Shown here: in pieces, positions 26,234 through 40,344 of the stretch
Position numbering within the stretch: position 1 is the first letter of the stretch
Layout: every line of letters begins with the position of its first letter
NCBI RefSeq assembly: GCF_024129435.1
Contig: NZ_JAMXXN010000019.1
Coordinates: forward strand, 1 to 54,305
Direction: 5' to 3'
Length of the DNA: 54,305 nt
DNA from: Acinetobacter lwoffii
GTDB lineage: Bacteria > Pseudomonadota > Gammaproteobacteria > Pseudomonadales > Moraxellaceae
Program-made: the position numbers and the translations under genes
Notes under the pieces: generated by a model
What the model saw: the letters and a program-made list of their open reading frames with translations, nothing else
Databases searched by the model: none
What the model was told of the DNA's origin: nothing

Positions 26234-27373
26234 TTATCGATGAGTATGAATCGACATCACAATGCCCATCCCGGCCAACATGGAAATCACCGCCGTTCCG
26301 CCATAGCTCATCAGCGGCAATGGATCTCCGGTCACAGGTAAAATCCCGCTCACCATGCCTGAGTTTAAAAATACAAAGAAGAAGAAAGTCAGCCCCATGG
26401 CTCCAGCATATAAACGGCCAAAGTTATGAAAGCTGTTTAAACCAATCATCAAACAGCGAATAATAATGGCAGTGAATAAACTAAACAGTAGGAAAACACC
26501 GATAAAACCGAATTCTTCGGCATAAGTCGACATAATAAAGTCAGTATGATGTTCAGGAAGATAACCTAAATGTGATTGCGTACCTTCAGTATAGCCTTTA
26601 CCCGTGGAACCACCTGAACCAATCGCAATTTTGGACTGGATAATATTCCAGCCTGCACCCAAGGCATCCGACTCCGGATCAAATAGCGTAGTAATACGTT
26701 TTTTTTGATACTCTTGTAGCACGAACATCCATGCAGCCGGAGCTGCCACAGCTACCGCCGCTGCTGCACCACCAATCAGACGCCACGACATCCCACTTAA
26801 AAATAGAACAAAAATACCAGGAATTACCAAGCCAATGTTCAAGTCAGGCTGAAGTGCCACCAAAACAAATGGTACGCCCAATAAAATCAAAGCCCCGACA
26901 ATATGCAAAAATTTGGGAGGAAATGGCTTACGTGCAAAATACCATGCCATCATCAAAGGCATGGCAAATTTCATCACCTCACTCGGTTGCATGCTTCCCA
27001 CCCCTGGCAAGGTAATCCAGCGGGTTGCACCCAAACGTTTTTCACCAATCACAAAGACCAGAAGCAGCATGAAGATCCCGAAGGCATACAGGTATGGACT
27101 AATCGCCTGATAGACTTTCGGTGGAATCTGCGCACAGATAAATAGCAGCACAAAACCAATTCCAAAACTGATCGCCTGACGCACCACCATGCCAGAGTCT
27201 TCGGATGTCGCGCTATACACCACCATTAAACCCAGGATTGCATTGAGAACTAGAAAGCACAATAACCAGGGATCAAGGTGCAACTTGGTCCATCGAGATG
27301 AATCTTGCGGGTTAATACTACGTCCATCACGCAAAGAGTGACGTAAAAACCGATACTGCTGTGAAGGTATCAT
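26234..27373 (-). CDS. rodA: Rod shape-determining protein RodA
   Basis: RodA is the SEDS peptidoglycan glycosyltransferase of the elongasome, working with PBP2. The ATG at 27373 gives 379 residues, close to the family length; a TTG ten codons earlier has no support. About ten membrane helices are visible. SEDS motifs include EKRLGATRWITLPGVGSMQPSEVMKFA (about 105-130), VALQPDLNIGLVI near 170, and the C-terminal LPLMSYGGTAVISMLAGMGIVMS. Unlike E. coli, no mrdA lies beside it; upstream is ispD. Confidence 0.95.
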   Translation of the reverse strand: MIPSQQYRFLRHSLRDGRSINPQDSSRWTKLHLDPWLLCFLVLNAILGLMVVYSATSEDSGMVVRQAISFGIGFVLLFICAQIPPKVYQAISPYLYAFGIFMLLLVFVIGEKRLGATRWITLPGVGSMQPSEVMKFAMPLMMAWYFARKPFPPKFLHIVGALILLGVPFVLVALQPDLNIGLVIPGIFVLFLSGMSWRLIGGAAAAVAVAAPAAWMFVLQEYQKKRITTLFDPESDALGAGWNIIQSKIAIGSGGSTGKGYTEGTQSHLGYLPEHHTDFIMSTYAEEFGFIGVFLLFSLFTAIIIRCLMIGLNSFHNFGRLYAGAMGLTFFFFVFLNSGMVSGILPVTGDPLPLMSYGGTAVISMLAGMGIVMSIHTHR

Positions 27374-27417
27374 TGGCCAAAAGGTGAAAAAGAATGATGG
27401 CAAAATTATAAGTGAAA

Positions 27418-27442
27418 GCTATAGCGAATAGATCGCTATAGC
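27418..27442 (-). terminator. Hairpin between ispD and rodA
   Basis: A perfect 10-bp stem, GCTATAGCGA and TCGCTATAGC, has a five-base loop. On the minus strand it is followed by TTTCACTTATAATTTT, a poor U tract. It may be a partial terminator or attenuator separating ispD from rodA. Confidence 0.4.
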
Positions 27443-27485
27443 CAGATTTATTCTGCTTTTATTTAAATATTATTTGAATATATTT

Positions 27486-28199
27486 TTAAGCCTGAGCCTG
27501 TAAAATCAGCCTGGCCAGTTCCAGATCATCCGGATAGGTAATTTTAATATTATCGGAACGACCTTGTACTACACTCACCGGCTTACCGATATGTTCCAGC
27601 GCACTGGCTTCATCGGTAATCGTGGCACCATCTTGCAAAGCCTGCTCAAGCGCCCGTTTCAACACACCTAGCTTGGCCATTTGTGGCGTTTGTGCCTGCC
27701 AGAGCATCGAGCGATCCACTGTTTCCTCAATATCAAAATTGGTTACTACACGCTTAAGTGTATCTCGCACCGGAATCGCCAGAATCGCAGCCTGATCATT
27801 TGTAATCGCCGTATTGACTAACTGTTGCAGACAATCCAGACTGACACAGGGACGCGCCGCATCATGTACCAGCACCCAATCATTTTCAGAAGCGATTTGA
27901 GATAAATAGTTCAGCGCATTTAACACGGAATTCACCCGCTCGGCACCACCCAAACAAAAATGGGCTTTCTCCAGACTGGAAAATGGCAATGTTTTTGCCA
28001 CGTTGTCCTGTGCACCAATCGCCAGGACATAACCCATCAAAGGCAGTTGATTCAGACGAGCCACCGTATGTTCAAGAACAGTTCGCTCTTGAATCATCTG
28101 ATATTGTTTCAGTTCTATTTTAGAGAAACGGCTACCGGAACCTGCAGCTGGAAGAATGACCCAAAGTTTAAGGTGTGGTTGGTGCTTCAGCTGACTCAT
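27486..28199 (-). CDS. ispD: 2-C-methyl-D-erythritol 4-phosphate cytidylyltransferase
   Basis: IspD transfers CMP from CTP to methylerythritol phosphate in isoprenoid synthesis. The 237 residues have the nucleotidyltransferase loop LPAAGSGSRF (about 16-25), KQYQMIQERTVLEHTV, the VHDAARPCVS motif near 112-121 and the substrate-binding TITDEASALEHIG near 196-208. The gene overlaps the end of ftsB by 32 bases, a common ftsB-ispD arrangement. Confidence 0.95.
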   Translation of the reverse strand: MSQLKHQPHLKLWVILPAAGSGSRFSKIELKQYQMIQERTVLEHTVARLNQLPLMGYVLAIGAQDNVAKTLPFSSLEKAHFCLGGAERVNSVLNALNYLSQIASENDWVLVHDAARPCVSLDCLQQLVNTAITNDQAAILAIPVRDTLKRVVTNFDIEETVDRSMLWQAQTPQMAKLGVLKRALEQALQDGATITDEASALEHIGKPVSVVQGRSDNIKITYPDDLELARLILQAQA

Positions 28200-28560
28200 T
28201 GGTTCGCAGGTCTACTTTAGAATTAGGATTAAGATAGATCGGTTTATATTGAGTACTGATCGTGCTCATTTGAATAAAAGTTTCGCGTGGCTTAATCAGA
28301 CCAAGATCTAAACGCGCATGTTCTTCGATGGCTTCAATACCATTCTTCAAATCATAAACTTCTGCTGCCAGAACGCGATTACGCTCTTTTAGCTCATCAT
28401 TCAATTCCATTTGTTGTTGGATTTTCTGGGTCAGTTGCTGATGATCATGATAACCACCTTCACCAAACCAGTATAAATATTGAAACCCTGCGATCAAAAT
28501 GATCGCAAGGCCCAACAGTACTTTACTCGCAGTCGAGTCGAATACATTTAACATTGACAT
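28168..28560 (-). CDS. ftsB: Cell division protein FtsB
   Basis: FtsB is a bitopic divisome protein acting with FtsL and FtsQ. The 130 residues have one transmembrane helix (about 14-32, VLLGLAIILIAGFQYLYWF), a periplasmic coiled coil with heptads (about 40-75, QQLTQKIQQQMELNDELKERN) and an acidic turn AIEEHARLDLGLIKP. The tail after about residue 105 is longer than in E. coli FtsB (103 aa) and Pro/Ser-rich. Only seven bases separate it from eno. Confidence 0.92.
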   Translation of the reverse strand: MSMLNVFDSTASKVLLGLAIILIAGFQYLYWFGEGGYHDHQQLTQKIQQQMELNDELKERNRVLAAEVYDLKNGIEAIEEHARLDLGLIKPRETFIQMSTISTQYKPIYLNPNSKVDLRTNESAEAPTTP

Positions 28561-28567
28561 AAGTCGC

Positions 28568-29860
<1,293 letters not shown>

Positions 29861-29916
29861 CTATTCCTCAGTTGATTAATATGAGCTGCCTATACGGCAG
29901 CGCAAGAGTGATAAAC

Positions 29917-30774
<858 letters not shown>

Positions 30775-30806
30775 TTAAACTTCCCTAGTTGTGTCCTACG
30801 CACCGA

Positions 30807-32513
<1,707 letters not shown>

Positions 32514-32629
32514 CTAGAAAGCAAAGTCAATCCGCATCAATTCAAAGAACAATAAACAATTGACTATTCTAACAGCAATTCCTATAAAAAATTACAGTAA
32601 GTTCATATGATTTCTATCTTGCATTTTGC

Positions 32630-32638
32630 TGCTATAAT
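32630..32638 (+). promoter_or_regulatory. Extended -10 promoter of the lipoprotein gene
   Basis: TGCTATAAT is a perfect extended -10 element (TGn plus TATAAT). No good -35 lies 17 bases upstream, as is usual for extended -10 promoters. Transcription would begin near 32645, which rules out coding starts upstream of it. Confidence 0.65.
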
Positions 32639-32678
32639 AGTGTATCCACTCCACACTTTTATGTTTGATGCAATGATG

Positions 32679-33095
32679 ATGAAGAAACTTTTAATCTCCA
32701 CCCTAATCCTGACTGGCCTGACATTAACTGCGTGTGTAAAAAAAGAAGCACCAAAAGAAGAAGAGCAAGTAGAAGTTACTCCAGCATCTGAAATCTCGAC
32801 TCCAGAACCAACGCAATTTGAACCGCTTGAACCTGTAGAGCCAGCGGCAATTGAAGAGGAAGTAGCGCCAACGGTTGAAATTCAACGTGAGCAAACTGAA
32901 AACACCACGACTGAAATCCGTCGTGAAATCAAAAAACCAGAAACTACTGAGCCGGCACCAGTGCCTGAAACCCGCGAAGAACCTGCGTCAAAGCCTGCTG
33001 CGACCACACCTAAAACCAATTCAAATCCAGAAAACAAGTCTGAGGATGATGCGGTTGCTGACGCAATTGCCGCAGCGATGCCAGCACTTGACTAA
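32679..33095 (+). CDS. Pro/Glu-rich lipoprotein
   Basis: Three consecutive ATG codons (32673, 32676, 32679) precede KKLLISTLILTGLTLTAC, a lipoprotein signal with lipobox LTAC. No Shine-Dalgarno sequence is seen, so the choice among them is uncertain; a frame beginning at 32607 starts upstream of the promoter and is not used. The mature protein of about 120 residues is low-complexity, rich in Glu, Pro and Thr (many EP and TxEP steps), and probably disordered. It may span part of the periplasm. The final 20 residues are Ala/Asp-rich. No family recognised. Confidence 0.75.
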   Translation: MKKLLISTLILTGLTLTACVKKEAPKEEEQVEVTPASEISTPEPTQFEPLEPVEPAAIEEEVAPTVEIQREQTENTTTEIRREIKKPETTEPAPVPETREEPASKPAATTPKTNSNPENKSEDDAVADAIAAAMPALD

Positions 33096-33112
33096 TTACA
33101 GTATCATTCATC

Positions 33113-33140
33113 AAAAAACCCAGCAGATGCTGGGTTTTTT
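33113..33140. terminator. Bidirectional terminator, lipoprotein and YheT-like gene
   Basis: Six A, then CCCAGCA and TGCTGGG around GA, then six T. It lies between convergent genes ending at 33095 (+) and 33152 (-). Confidence 0.92.
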
Positions 33141-33151
33141 ATTGGAACTTT

Positions 33152-34264
33152 TTAAGCGGATACTGTTGCCGGTGCACGAGATAAGTGAATCAAATAGTCT
33201 GCCATTAGTCGGGTAGCCCAAGATTCGGTTTGCATCAAGCCCTGATAAAAGCCGCAATGACTGCCTTTTTTGGTGGTAATCACCATAATATTAGACATCG
33301 CCCGAATTTTTTCTTTATAAGGTTCTAAATTTCGGATGTGACAAACCGGATCATCCTCCGCATTTAAAATCATCAGCGGAATTTTGATACTTTCAAACAC
33401 ATAAATCGGATTGGTTGCCTGGGTATAACTGGCATAATCCGTAAATCCGGCCAGTTCAAAATAGAGTTTTTCAAATTCGGACAGATCTTTAACTTCTAAT
33501 AACTGTTTCCAGCTTGGGCAGACCTGCCAGGTTTCTTGATAAGGATGAATAAAGCGCTTAATCAGTTTTTTGGCCATGACTTTACTGTAAAACGGATGCA
33601 CATTGGCAAAACCGGTTTCAGTGTTATAGCCAGGACATAAAGCAAAAGCTGCTTTGAGTGGGGTTTGTTCACCCTCTTCACCCAGATAACGCACCAACAA
33701 TCCCGTACCCGCAGAAGAGCCAACTCCATAGAGATCGGATTGAGGAAATCTGTCCTGTATATACAAGAGTTGTTCACGCAAATCCTGAGTTGAACCAAAC
33801 AGGTTCATTTTAGGCACAGGCATGGGTAAGTCTGCGTGACCACGGCGTAAACACAATGCCACACGCCAACCGGTATGTTTATGCAGATCACGAACCAGTT
33901 CACGCATCGATTCAGGAGAACCGGTAATGGTATGGAGTAAGACAATCGTTGGCGTATTTGCCGGAAGATCCAGTCCATACCAGGCAATACCGGTAATGCC
34001 GCCATCTGACATTTTCAGCTGTTCAAGCGCATCATATTTCAGCTTAATGGTACGTTTTTTAATTAAATCGAAATACAGAATATGTGCATGTGCATTGGCT
34101 AACCAAGGCGTAGGACGATATTTTTGTTGCAACTGCGGTAAGCGTTCAATGAGTCCTGAAAATACACCATTCGGATTGTAATACAGGGTCGGCTGATCTG
34201 CTCCGCTGAAACGATCCAGATATTCACTGGAAAGCTGACCCAATTTTTTAAGCAACATTTTCAT
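33152..34264 (-). CDS. YheT family alpha/beta hydrolase
   Basis: The 370-residue protein belongs to the YheT/ABHD1-3 esterase group. It has the family N-terminal motif with PTPWLANAHAHILY (about 51-64), a strand TIVLLHTITGSPES with the oxyanion region (about 106-119), NLRRGH-like CLRRGHADLP, the nucleophile elbow GSSAG with S174, the acid in LNAEDDPV and the histidine in KKGSHCGF. Members hydrolyse esters or monoacyl lipids; substrate unknown. GGGGGATGACAG precedes ATG. Confidence 0.88.
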   Translation of the reverse strand: MKMLLKKLGQLSSEYLDRFSGADQPTLYYNPNGVFSGLIERLPQLQQKYRPTPWLANAHAHILYFDLIKKRTIKLKYDALEQLKMSDGGITGIAWYGLDLPANTPTIVLLHTITGSPESMRELVRDLHKHTGWRVALCLRRGHADLPMPVPKMNLFGSTQDLREQLLYIQDRFPQSDLYGVGSSAGTGLLVRYLGEEGEQTPLKAAFALCPGYNTETGFANVHPFYSKVMAKKLIKRFIHPYQETWQVCPSWKQLLEVKDLSEFEKLYFELAGFTDYASYTQATNPIYVFESIKIPLMILNAEDDPVCHIRNLEPYKEKIRAMSNIMVITTKKGSHCGFYQGLMQTESWATRLMADYLIHLSRAPATVSA

Positions 34265-34334
34265 CTGTCATCCCCCTCTAGTTGTACTAGCTGTGATTTA
34301 CAAATTTCATGCCGACTTGAATCAATAGTTAGAA

Positions 34335-34745
34335 TTAAGTTTTAGCTTGGAATGATTGCATCCGCTGGCCCATCTGTACAGCCAGGGCTTCAAGTCCGGA
34401 CTTAGGTCGGATCATGACTTCAAAATCAATCATCTGACCCTCTTCATTAAACTGAATCATGTCAACTCCCTTTAGTTTTTTATCACCCACATTGGCAGAA
34501 AACTCAAGTACGACATTGTTACCATCTTCACTTATAAATTCACGGTGATAAGTGAAGTTTTCAAAGACTTGAATGACATTGGTCAAAATAAAAAATACCA
34601 TCTGTTTTCCAGGATAAGGCTGAAACGCTACGGGTGAACGAAATACCACTTCTTCAGCAAGTAGTTCATTCAAGATCGACATATCACGGGTTTCTAGCAT
34701 TTCATGCCAGCGTACAATGGATTTTCTGGTATTTTCGATGGTCAT
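34335..34745 (-). CDS. NTF2-like (SnoaL-type) protein
   Basis: I use the ATG at 34745, with GGAATCC eight bases upstream, giving 136 residues; the open frame extends 23 codons further without a start site. The sequence has the cone-like NTF2 fold pattern: an N-terminal helix with RWHEMLETRDMSILNELLAEEVVFRSP, then alternating strands such as TYHREFISEDGNNVVLEFSANVGDKKLKGVDMIQFNEEGQMIDFEVM. The family includes small ligand-binding proteins and enzymes. No catalytic residues are evident. It may share the fadH transcript. Confidence 0.75.
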   Translation of the reverse strand: MTIENTRKSIVRWHEMLETRDMSILNELLAEEVVFRSPVAFQPYPGKQMVFFILTNVIQVFENFTYHREFISEDGNNVVLEFSANVGDKKLKGVDMIQFNEEGQMIDFEVMIRPKSGLEALAVQMGQRMQSFQAKT

Positions 34746-34815
34746 TTTGGATTCCTTTTTTGTTTTAGTATTAAAATACTCATCCCTTTTTAAAGGTGAG
34801 AAGTACTGCTTCACA

Positions 34816-34873
34816 AGGAGGATTCTTTCTTACAAATCCTCTCCCTAACCCTCTCCTTTAATAAAGGAGAGGG
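34816..34873. repeat. REP-like palindromic intergenic element
   Basis: Two nested dyads: GAGGATT and AATCCTC at 34818-34841, then CCCTCTCCTTT and AAAGGAGAGGG at 34849-34873, with the sequence CTCTCCCTAACCCTCTCC linking them. On the minus strand the T tract comes before the hairpin, so it does not act as a terminator for fadH. The CCCTAACCCTCTCC style resembles dispersed repeats that recur in related genomes; that is recollection, not checked here. Confidence 0.5.
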
Positions 34874-34896
34874 AAAAAAAGCAAGTTTTAATATTT

Positions 34897-36981
<2,085 letters not shown>

Positions 36982-36999
36982 TCAAACTTTCCAGTTTAA

Positions 37000-37013
37000 T
37001 GCAACTTGTTGCA
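37000..37013. promoter_or_regulatory. Candidate operator 1 of the fadH-padR region
   Basis: TGCAAC, TT, GTTGCA. It matches the second dyad at 37041-37056 in both arms. The site is 79 bases upstream of the fadH start and 75 upstream of the padR start. It is a candidate site for the neighbouring PadR-type regulator. Confidence 0.6.
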
Positions 37014-37040
37014 CTAATTTATATGCCAGAATTGATTTTT

Positions 37041-37056
37041 ATGCAACATGTTGCAT
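37041..37056. promoter_or_regulatory. Candidate operator 2 of the fadH-padR region
   Basis: ATGCAACATGTTGCAT is a perfect 16-bp palindrome, 32 bases upstream of the padR-type start. Its centre lies 42 bases from that of the first dyad, four helical turns, so dimers would sit on the same DNA face. Confidence 0.65.
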
Positions 37057-37087
37057 AATAATCCTGAGTCACTTTTTTGAGACGCTT

Positions 37088-37636
37088 ATGTCTTTAGCGC
37101 ATGTTTTATTGACCAGCCTGATTGAAAAGCCCAGCACCGGAATCGAACTGGCCCGCCGTTTTGACCGATCCATGGGCTTCTTCTGGAATGCCACTCATCA
37201 GCAGATTTATCGCGAGCTGAATGCCATGCTGCAAAAAGGCTGGATTTCGACGATAGAAGAGGAAGACTCGAATAGCCGCAAAAAAACTTATCAGGTAAAA
37301 CGTCTGGGCCGGGAAGAACTGGCCAACTGGATGCTACAACAAAGCCCACCGGCACAACTGCGCGAAGAACTAATGGTACGTCTGCGTGCCGAAGCCCAAC
37401 TTGGTGGCAATAACACCTTGGCAGAACTGGAACGCCATCTGGAACTGCATAAAGAAAAACTGAAAACCTATCAGCAGATTTTTGCCAAAGACTTTGCTCA
37501 AGCGGACAAAACTGACCGTACCTTATATATTCATAAAATGATTCTGCAACTGGGAATTGATCAGGAACTGGGTTGGATTTCCTGGCTGGAACAGGTTATT
37601 CCGCGACTGCAACAATTTGACGCACAACAATTATAA
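37088..37636 (+). CDS. PadR family transcriptional regulator
   Basis: I use the ATG at 37088, giving 182 residues with the PadR start MSLAHVLLTSLIEKPSTGIELARRF; the frame upstream runs through the operator region and is not coding. The N-terminal winged helix (about 1-80) has FFWNATHQQIYRELNAMLQKGWI and a wing with SRKKTYQVKRLG. A helical C-terminal domain (about 90-180) should form the dimer. PadR proteins are repressors released by small aromatic or other ligands. Here it probably controls itself, the two genes downstream and fadH. The ligand might be a fatty or aromatic acid; that is inference. Confidence 0.88.
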   Translation: MSLAHVLLTSLIEKPSTGIELARRFDRSMGFFWNATHQQIYRELNAMLQKGWISTIEEEDSNSRKKTYQVKRLGREELANWMLQQSPPAQLREELMVRLRAEAQLGGNNTLAELERHLELHKEKLKTYQQIFAKDFAQADKTDRTLYIHKMILQLGIDQELGWISWLEQVIPRLQQFDAQQL

Positions 37637-37650
37637 ATACGGAGACACAC

Positions 37651-38583
37651 ATGCCCTTTTATTGCATGCCCGATGGTGAACAGCTGTTTGTACGCGAATA
37701 CGGTCGGGGACAGCCGGTACTGGTACTCTCAGGACTCGGCATGCTGAGCTGGCAATGGAAAGCTTTTCTCTATCCGCATCAGAAAAATTTCCGTTTCATT
37801 ATTCCAGAATGGCGCGGCTTTGGGGCTTCCAGTCGCTGTAAAATTCCGCCAGATAGGGATGCGATTTCCAGTCACTGGTTGGATATTCAGTCGGTAATTC
37901 AACAGCTCAATTTAGATAAATTCATTGTGCTTGCTTACTCTATGGGCGCAACCACAGCAATGCACGGCATACATTATGGCAACTTTTCCAGTCAGATTTC
38001 TGCTTATTTACATATCGATCAAACACCTAAAATTCCGGTCGATGATGCTTGGGCTTTTGGACTTTTTGGTCCACGTCATCAGGAATTTATCGACATCCTG
38101 CAGCAGCTCTCTGCCCTACTTGCACAATACCAGCAAGTTGAATTGATCCGCGATCTCGACATTTCGGTACGTAAACAAATCGCTGCCCTATGGCTAAAGT
38201 TTATTCAGCTACAAAATGAACAAAAATATAGTCTGAAAGCTTTCGCATTTATCCTAAATCAACCTCGCCTGCAAAGCCTGTTATTACCTTCCAGCCGGGT
38301 GGATTATATGGCGTGGTATATCAATAATTATTTATATCATCGTGAAGATTACCGCGAGGCTCTAGCTCAGCTTAGCTGTCCGGTGACCTTCTTTAGCGGT
38401 GTACAATCCAAGTTGTATCCTTTTGAAGGTCAGCGCCTGATTGCAGAAAGCCTGCCTCATGCCAAACAGATAATTTTCAGCAAGTCTGGCCATACGCCTT
38501 TACTGACTGAACCGCTAAAATTTTCCCGAGAACTTGGCATCTTCTTGAAAGAAAATTCGCAATCTAGCGGTTCAGCTACCTAA
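37651..38583 (+). CDS. Alpha/beta hydrolase
   Basis: The 310 residues have the alpha/beta hydrolase pattern: PVLVLSGLGMLSWQW with the oxyanion HG-like turn replaced by SG (about 22-36), IIPEWRGFGASSR, a nucleophile elbow AYSMGA with S97, and the catalytic histidine in SKSGHTPL near 290. The usual acid position after strand 7 reads GVQSKLYP with serine, so the acid may lie elsewhere. It is the second gene of the padR operon, 14 bases after padR, and 19 before the sirtuin gene. The substrate may be an ester handled alongside fatty acids; not established. Confidence 0.85.
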   Translation: MPFYCMPDGEQLFVREYGRGQPVLVLSGLGMLSWQWKAFLYPHQKNFRFIIPEWRGFGASSRCKIPPDRDAISSHWLDIQSVIQQLNLDKFIVLAYSMGATTAMHGIHYGNFSSQISAYLHIDQTPKIPVDDAWAFGLFGPRHQEFIDILQQLSALLAQYQQVELIRDLDISVRKQIAALWLKFIQLQNEQKYSLKAFAFILNQPRLQSLLLPSSRVDYMAWYINNYLYHREDYREALAQLSCPVTFFSGVQSKLYPFEGQRLIAESLPHAKQIIFSKSGHTPLLTEPLKFSRELGIFLKENSQSSGSAT

Positions 38584-38602
38584 AGATTCAGGAGACAGAA
38601 TA

Positions 38603-39307
38603 ATGAAAAAGCTGGTGGTCTTTTCCGGTGCAGGCATGAGCGCCGAAAGTGGCATTAATACTTTTCGTGACAGTGATGGACTTTGGGAACAGCATCGTAT
38701 AGAAGAAGTCGCCACACCCGAAGCCTGGGCCAAAAACCCACAACTGGTACAACGCTTTTATAATGCCCGCCGTAAAAACATTCTGGAAGCACAGCCAAAT
38801 GCAGCCCATCAGCTGATCGCCAATCTTGAAGCTAACTTTGATGTGCATGTAATCACTCAAAATATTGATGACTTGCATGAACGTGCCGGCAGCTCCAAGG
38901 TGATCCATTTACATGGCAATATTCGTCTGGCCAAAAGCTCAGGCCCCGATGCACAAAGCACGACCGAGTTTTATCCAATTGAAGGTGCTGAATTAGATTT
39001 AAATCAACACTTTTGTAAGGCAGGCTATCCGTTACGTCCGCATGTGGTCTGGTTTGGCGAAGCCGTGCCCGCGTATGAAGAAGCCCAAGACTGTGTACAG
39101 GATGCCGATATTTTTGTGGTGATTGGCACCAGCCTACAGGTTTATCCGGTCGCCGGGTTAATTCATGATATTCCTGCGTACTGTCAGGCCTATTACATCG
39201 ACCCGAAAGCCGAACAGCAGTATTTGCCTGCACAGTTTTACAAAATCCCCCAAAACGCGACCGATGGCATGCAAACACTGCTAGGTTTACTGAAATCCGC
39301 GAATTAA
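38603..39307 (+). CDS. cobB: NAD-dependent protein deacylase (sirtuin)
   Basis: The 234-residue sirtuin has GAGMSAESGINTFRD (9-23), TQNIDDLHERAG (85-96) with catalytic histidine H104 in IHLHGN, RPHVVWFGE near 145 and GTSLQVYPVAG. Y53 and R56 (FYNARR) match the YxxR signature of class III sirtuins, which prefer succinyl and malonyl groups. No CxxC zinc pairs are present between 105 and 145; only one cysteine (C138) is there. A metal-free small domain is likely. AGGAG precedes ATG. Being in an operon beside fadH, it may reverse acylation driven by acyl-CoA metabolism. Confidence 0.92.
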   Translation: MKKLVVFSGAGMSAESGINTFRDSDGLWEQHRIEEVATPEAWAKNPQLVQRFYNARRKNILEAQPNAAHQLIANLEANFDVHVITQNIDDLHERAGSSKVIHLHGNIRLAKSSGPDAQSTTEFYPIEGAELDLNQHFCKAGYPLRPHVVWFGEAVPAYEEAQDCVQDADIFVVIGTSLQVYPVAGLIHDIPAYCQAYYIDPKAEQQYLPAQFYKIPQNATDGMQTLLGLLKSAN

Positions 39308-39392
39308 AATCTTTATGCACTACATTCTCTGATTGACAGTATGCAACAATCAATTTTTAATCAGCTTATCGTTGCAAGAATGGAATTAAACC

Positions 39393-40292
39393 ATGCTGTC
39401 TGATCTGGATGACTTTTACTGTTTCGCTCAGGTGGTGGAACATGGCGGCTTTAGTGCAGCCGAACGTGCAACCGATATTCCCAAATCCAAACTTAGCCGC
39501 CGGGTGTTTAATCTGGAAGAGCGTCTGGGTGTACGTCTGATTCAGCGCAGTTCGCGTCATTTTGCCGTCACCGATATTGGCATGAATATTTATCGGCATG
39601 CCCAAGTTATGCTGAATGCTGCACAGGCAGCGCATGATCTGGTTGACCATCTAAGCACTGAACCGCGCGGAACTATTAAAGTCAGTCTGCCAGTGTCTAT
39701 TGCCCAGAACGAACTGGCAAAAATTCTGCCGGATTTTTTGAAAAAATATCCTGAAATTAAAGTTCAGATGATGATCACCAATCGCCGGGTCGATATTATC
39801 AATGAAGGCTTTGATCTGGCCTTACGTGTCCGTTCCAGCCTGGATGATGACCCGAATCTAGTGATTCGCCAGTTTGAAAAAATTGAGCAACATCTATTCG
39901 CCAGTCAAGGTTACTTAAACGAATTTGGCGATCTGAAAACGCCTGAACAACTCTCTGAACATAAAATTTTAAGCATGGCTGAGGAACATACTGAACAGTT
40001 CCTGGTATTGCAGAATGAGCAACAGCAACAGAAGAAAATCCGGATCAGCCCCACCGTAATGGGATCAGACCTGAATATGCTGGCACAGCTGGCAGCTTCA
40101 GGCTGTGGTATTACATTACTGCCCGATAATGTCGTGCAGCAATATGTAGAACGTGGCGAACTGGTTCGGGTACTTTCAGACTGGAAAACTGCTCATGGCA
40201 TTTTTCATCTGGTTTATCCTTCCCGTCGTGGTCTGTTACCAGCTGTACGGGTATTTATTGATTGTCTGGTTGAACACCTGCATCTTGTATAA
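39393..40292 (+). CDS. LysR family transcriptional regulator
   Basis: The 299 residues have the LysR N-terminal helix-turn-helix (about 4-62): FYCFAQVVEHGGFSAAERATDIPKSKLSRRVFNLEERLGVRLIQRSSRHFAVTDIG. An effector-binding domain follows (about 90-295), with RGTIKVSLPVSIAQNELAKILPDFLKKYPEI. It is closest in style to the LTTR group with YafC and DmlR-like members. The regulated genes are unclear: the sirtuin operon is 85 bases upstream on the same strand, and the next genes point the other way. Confidence 0.92.
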   Translation: MLSDLDDFYCFAQVVEHGGFSAAERATDIPKSKLSRRVFNLEERLGVRLIQRSSRHFAVTDIGMNIYRHAQVMLNAAQAAHDLVDHLSTEPRGTIKVSLPVSIAQNELAKILPDFLKKYPEIKVQMMITNRRVDIINEGFDLALRVRSSLDDDPNLVIRQFEKIEQHLFASQGYLNEFGDLKTPEQLSEHKILSMAEEHTEQFLVLQNEQQQQKKIRISPTVMGSDLNMLAQLAASGCGITLLPDNVVQQYVERGELVRVLSDWKTAHGIFHLVYPSRRGLLPAVRVFIDCLVEHLHLV

Positions 40293-40309
40293 AAGGAATA
40301 TTTCAGGCA

Positions 40310-40344
40310 AAAAAAATAGCTCATTCTTGGGGAAAAATGAGCTA
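40310..40344 (-). terminator. Probable terminator on the minus strand
   Basis: TAGCTCATT and AATGAGCTA pair around ten bases with an A tract on the left, which is a U tract on the minus-strand transcript. It lies about 240 bases past the map stop codon, the nearest minus-strand gene, so it may end a long 3' leader of map. It follows the LysR gene on the plus strand but gives no T tract in that direction. Confidence 0.45.

Noticed and set aside
34849..34873. fadH terminator
   Set aside because: On the minus strand the T run precedes the hairpin, which is the wrong order for an intrinsic terminator.
37086..37355. Minus-strand frame opposite padR
   Set aside because: It is a shadow of the padR-type gene; the padR protein has clear winged-helix motifs and the minus frame does not resemble a protein family.
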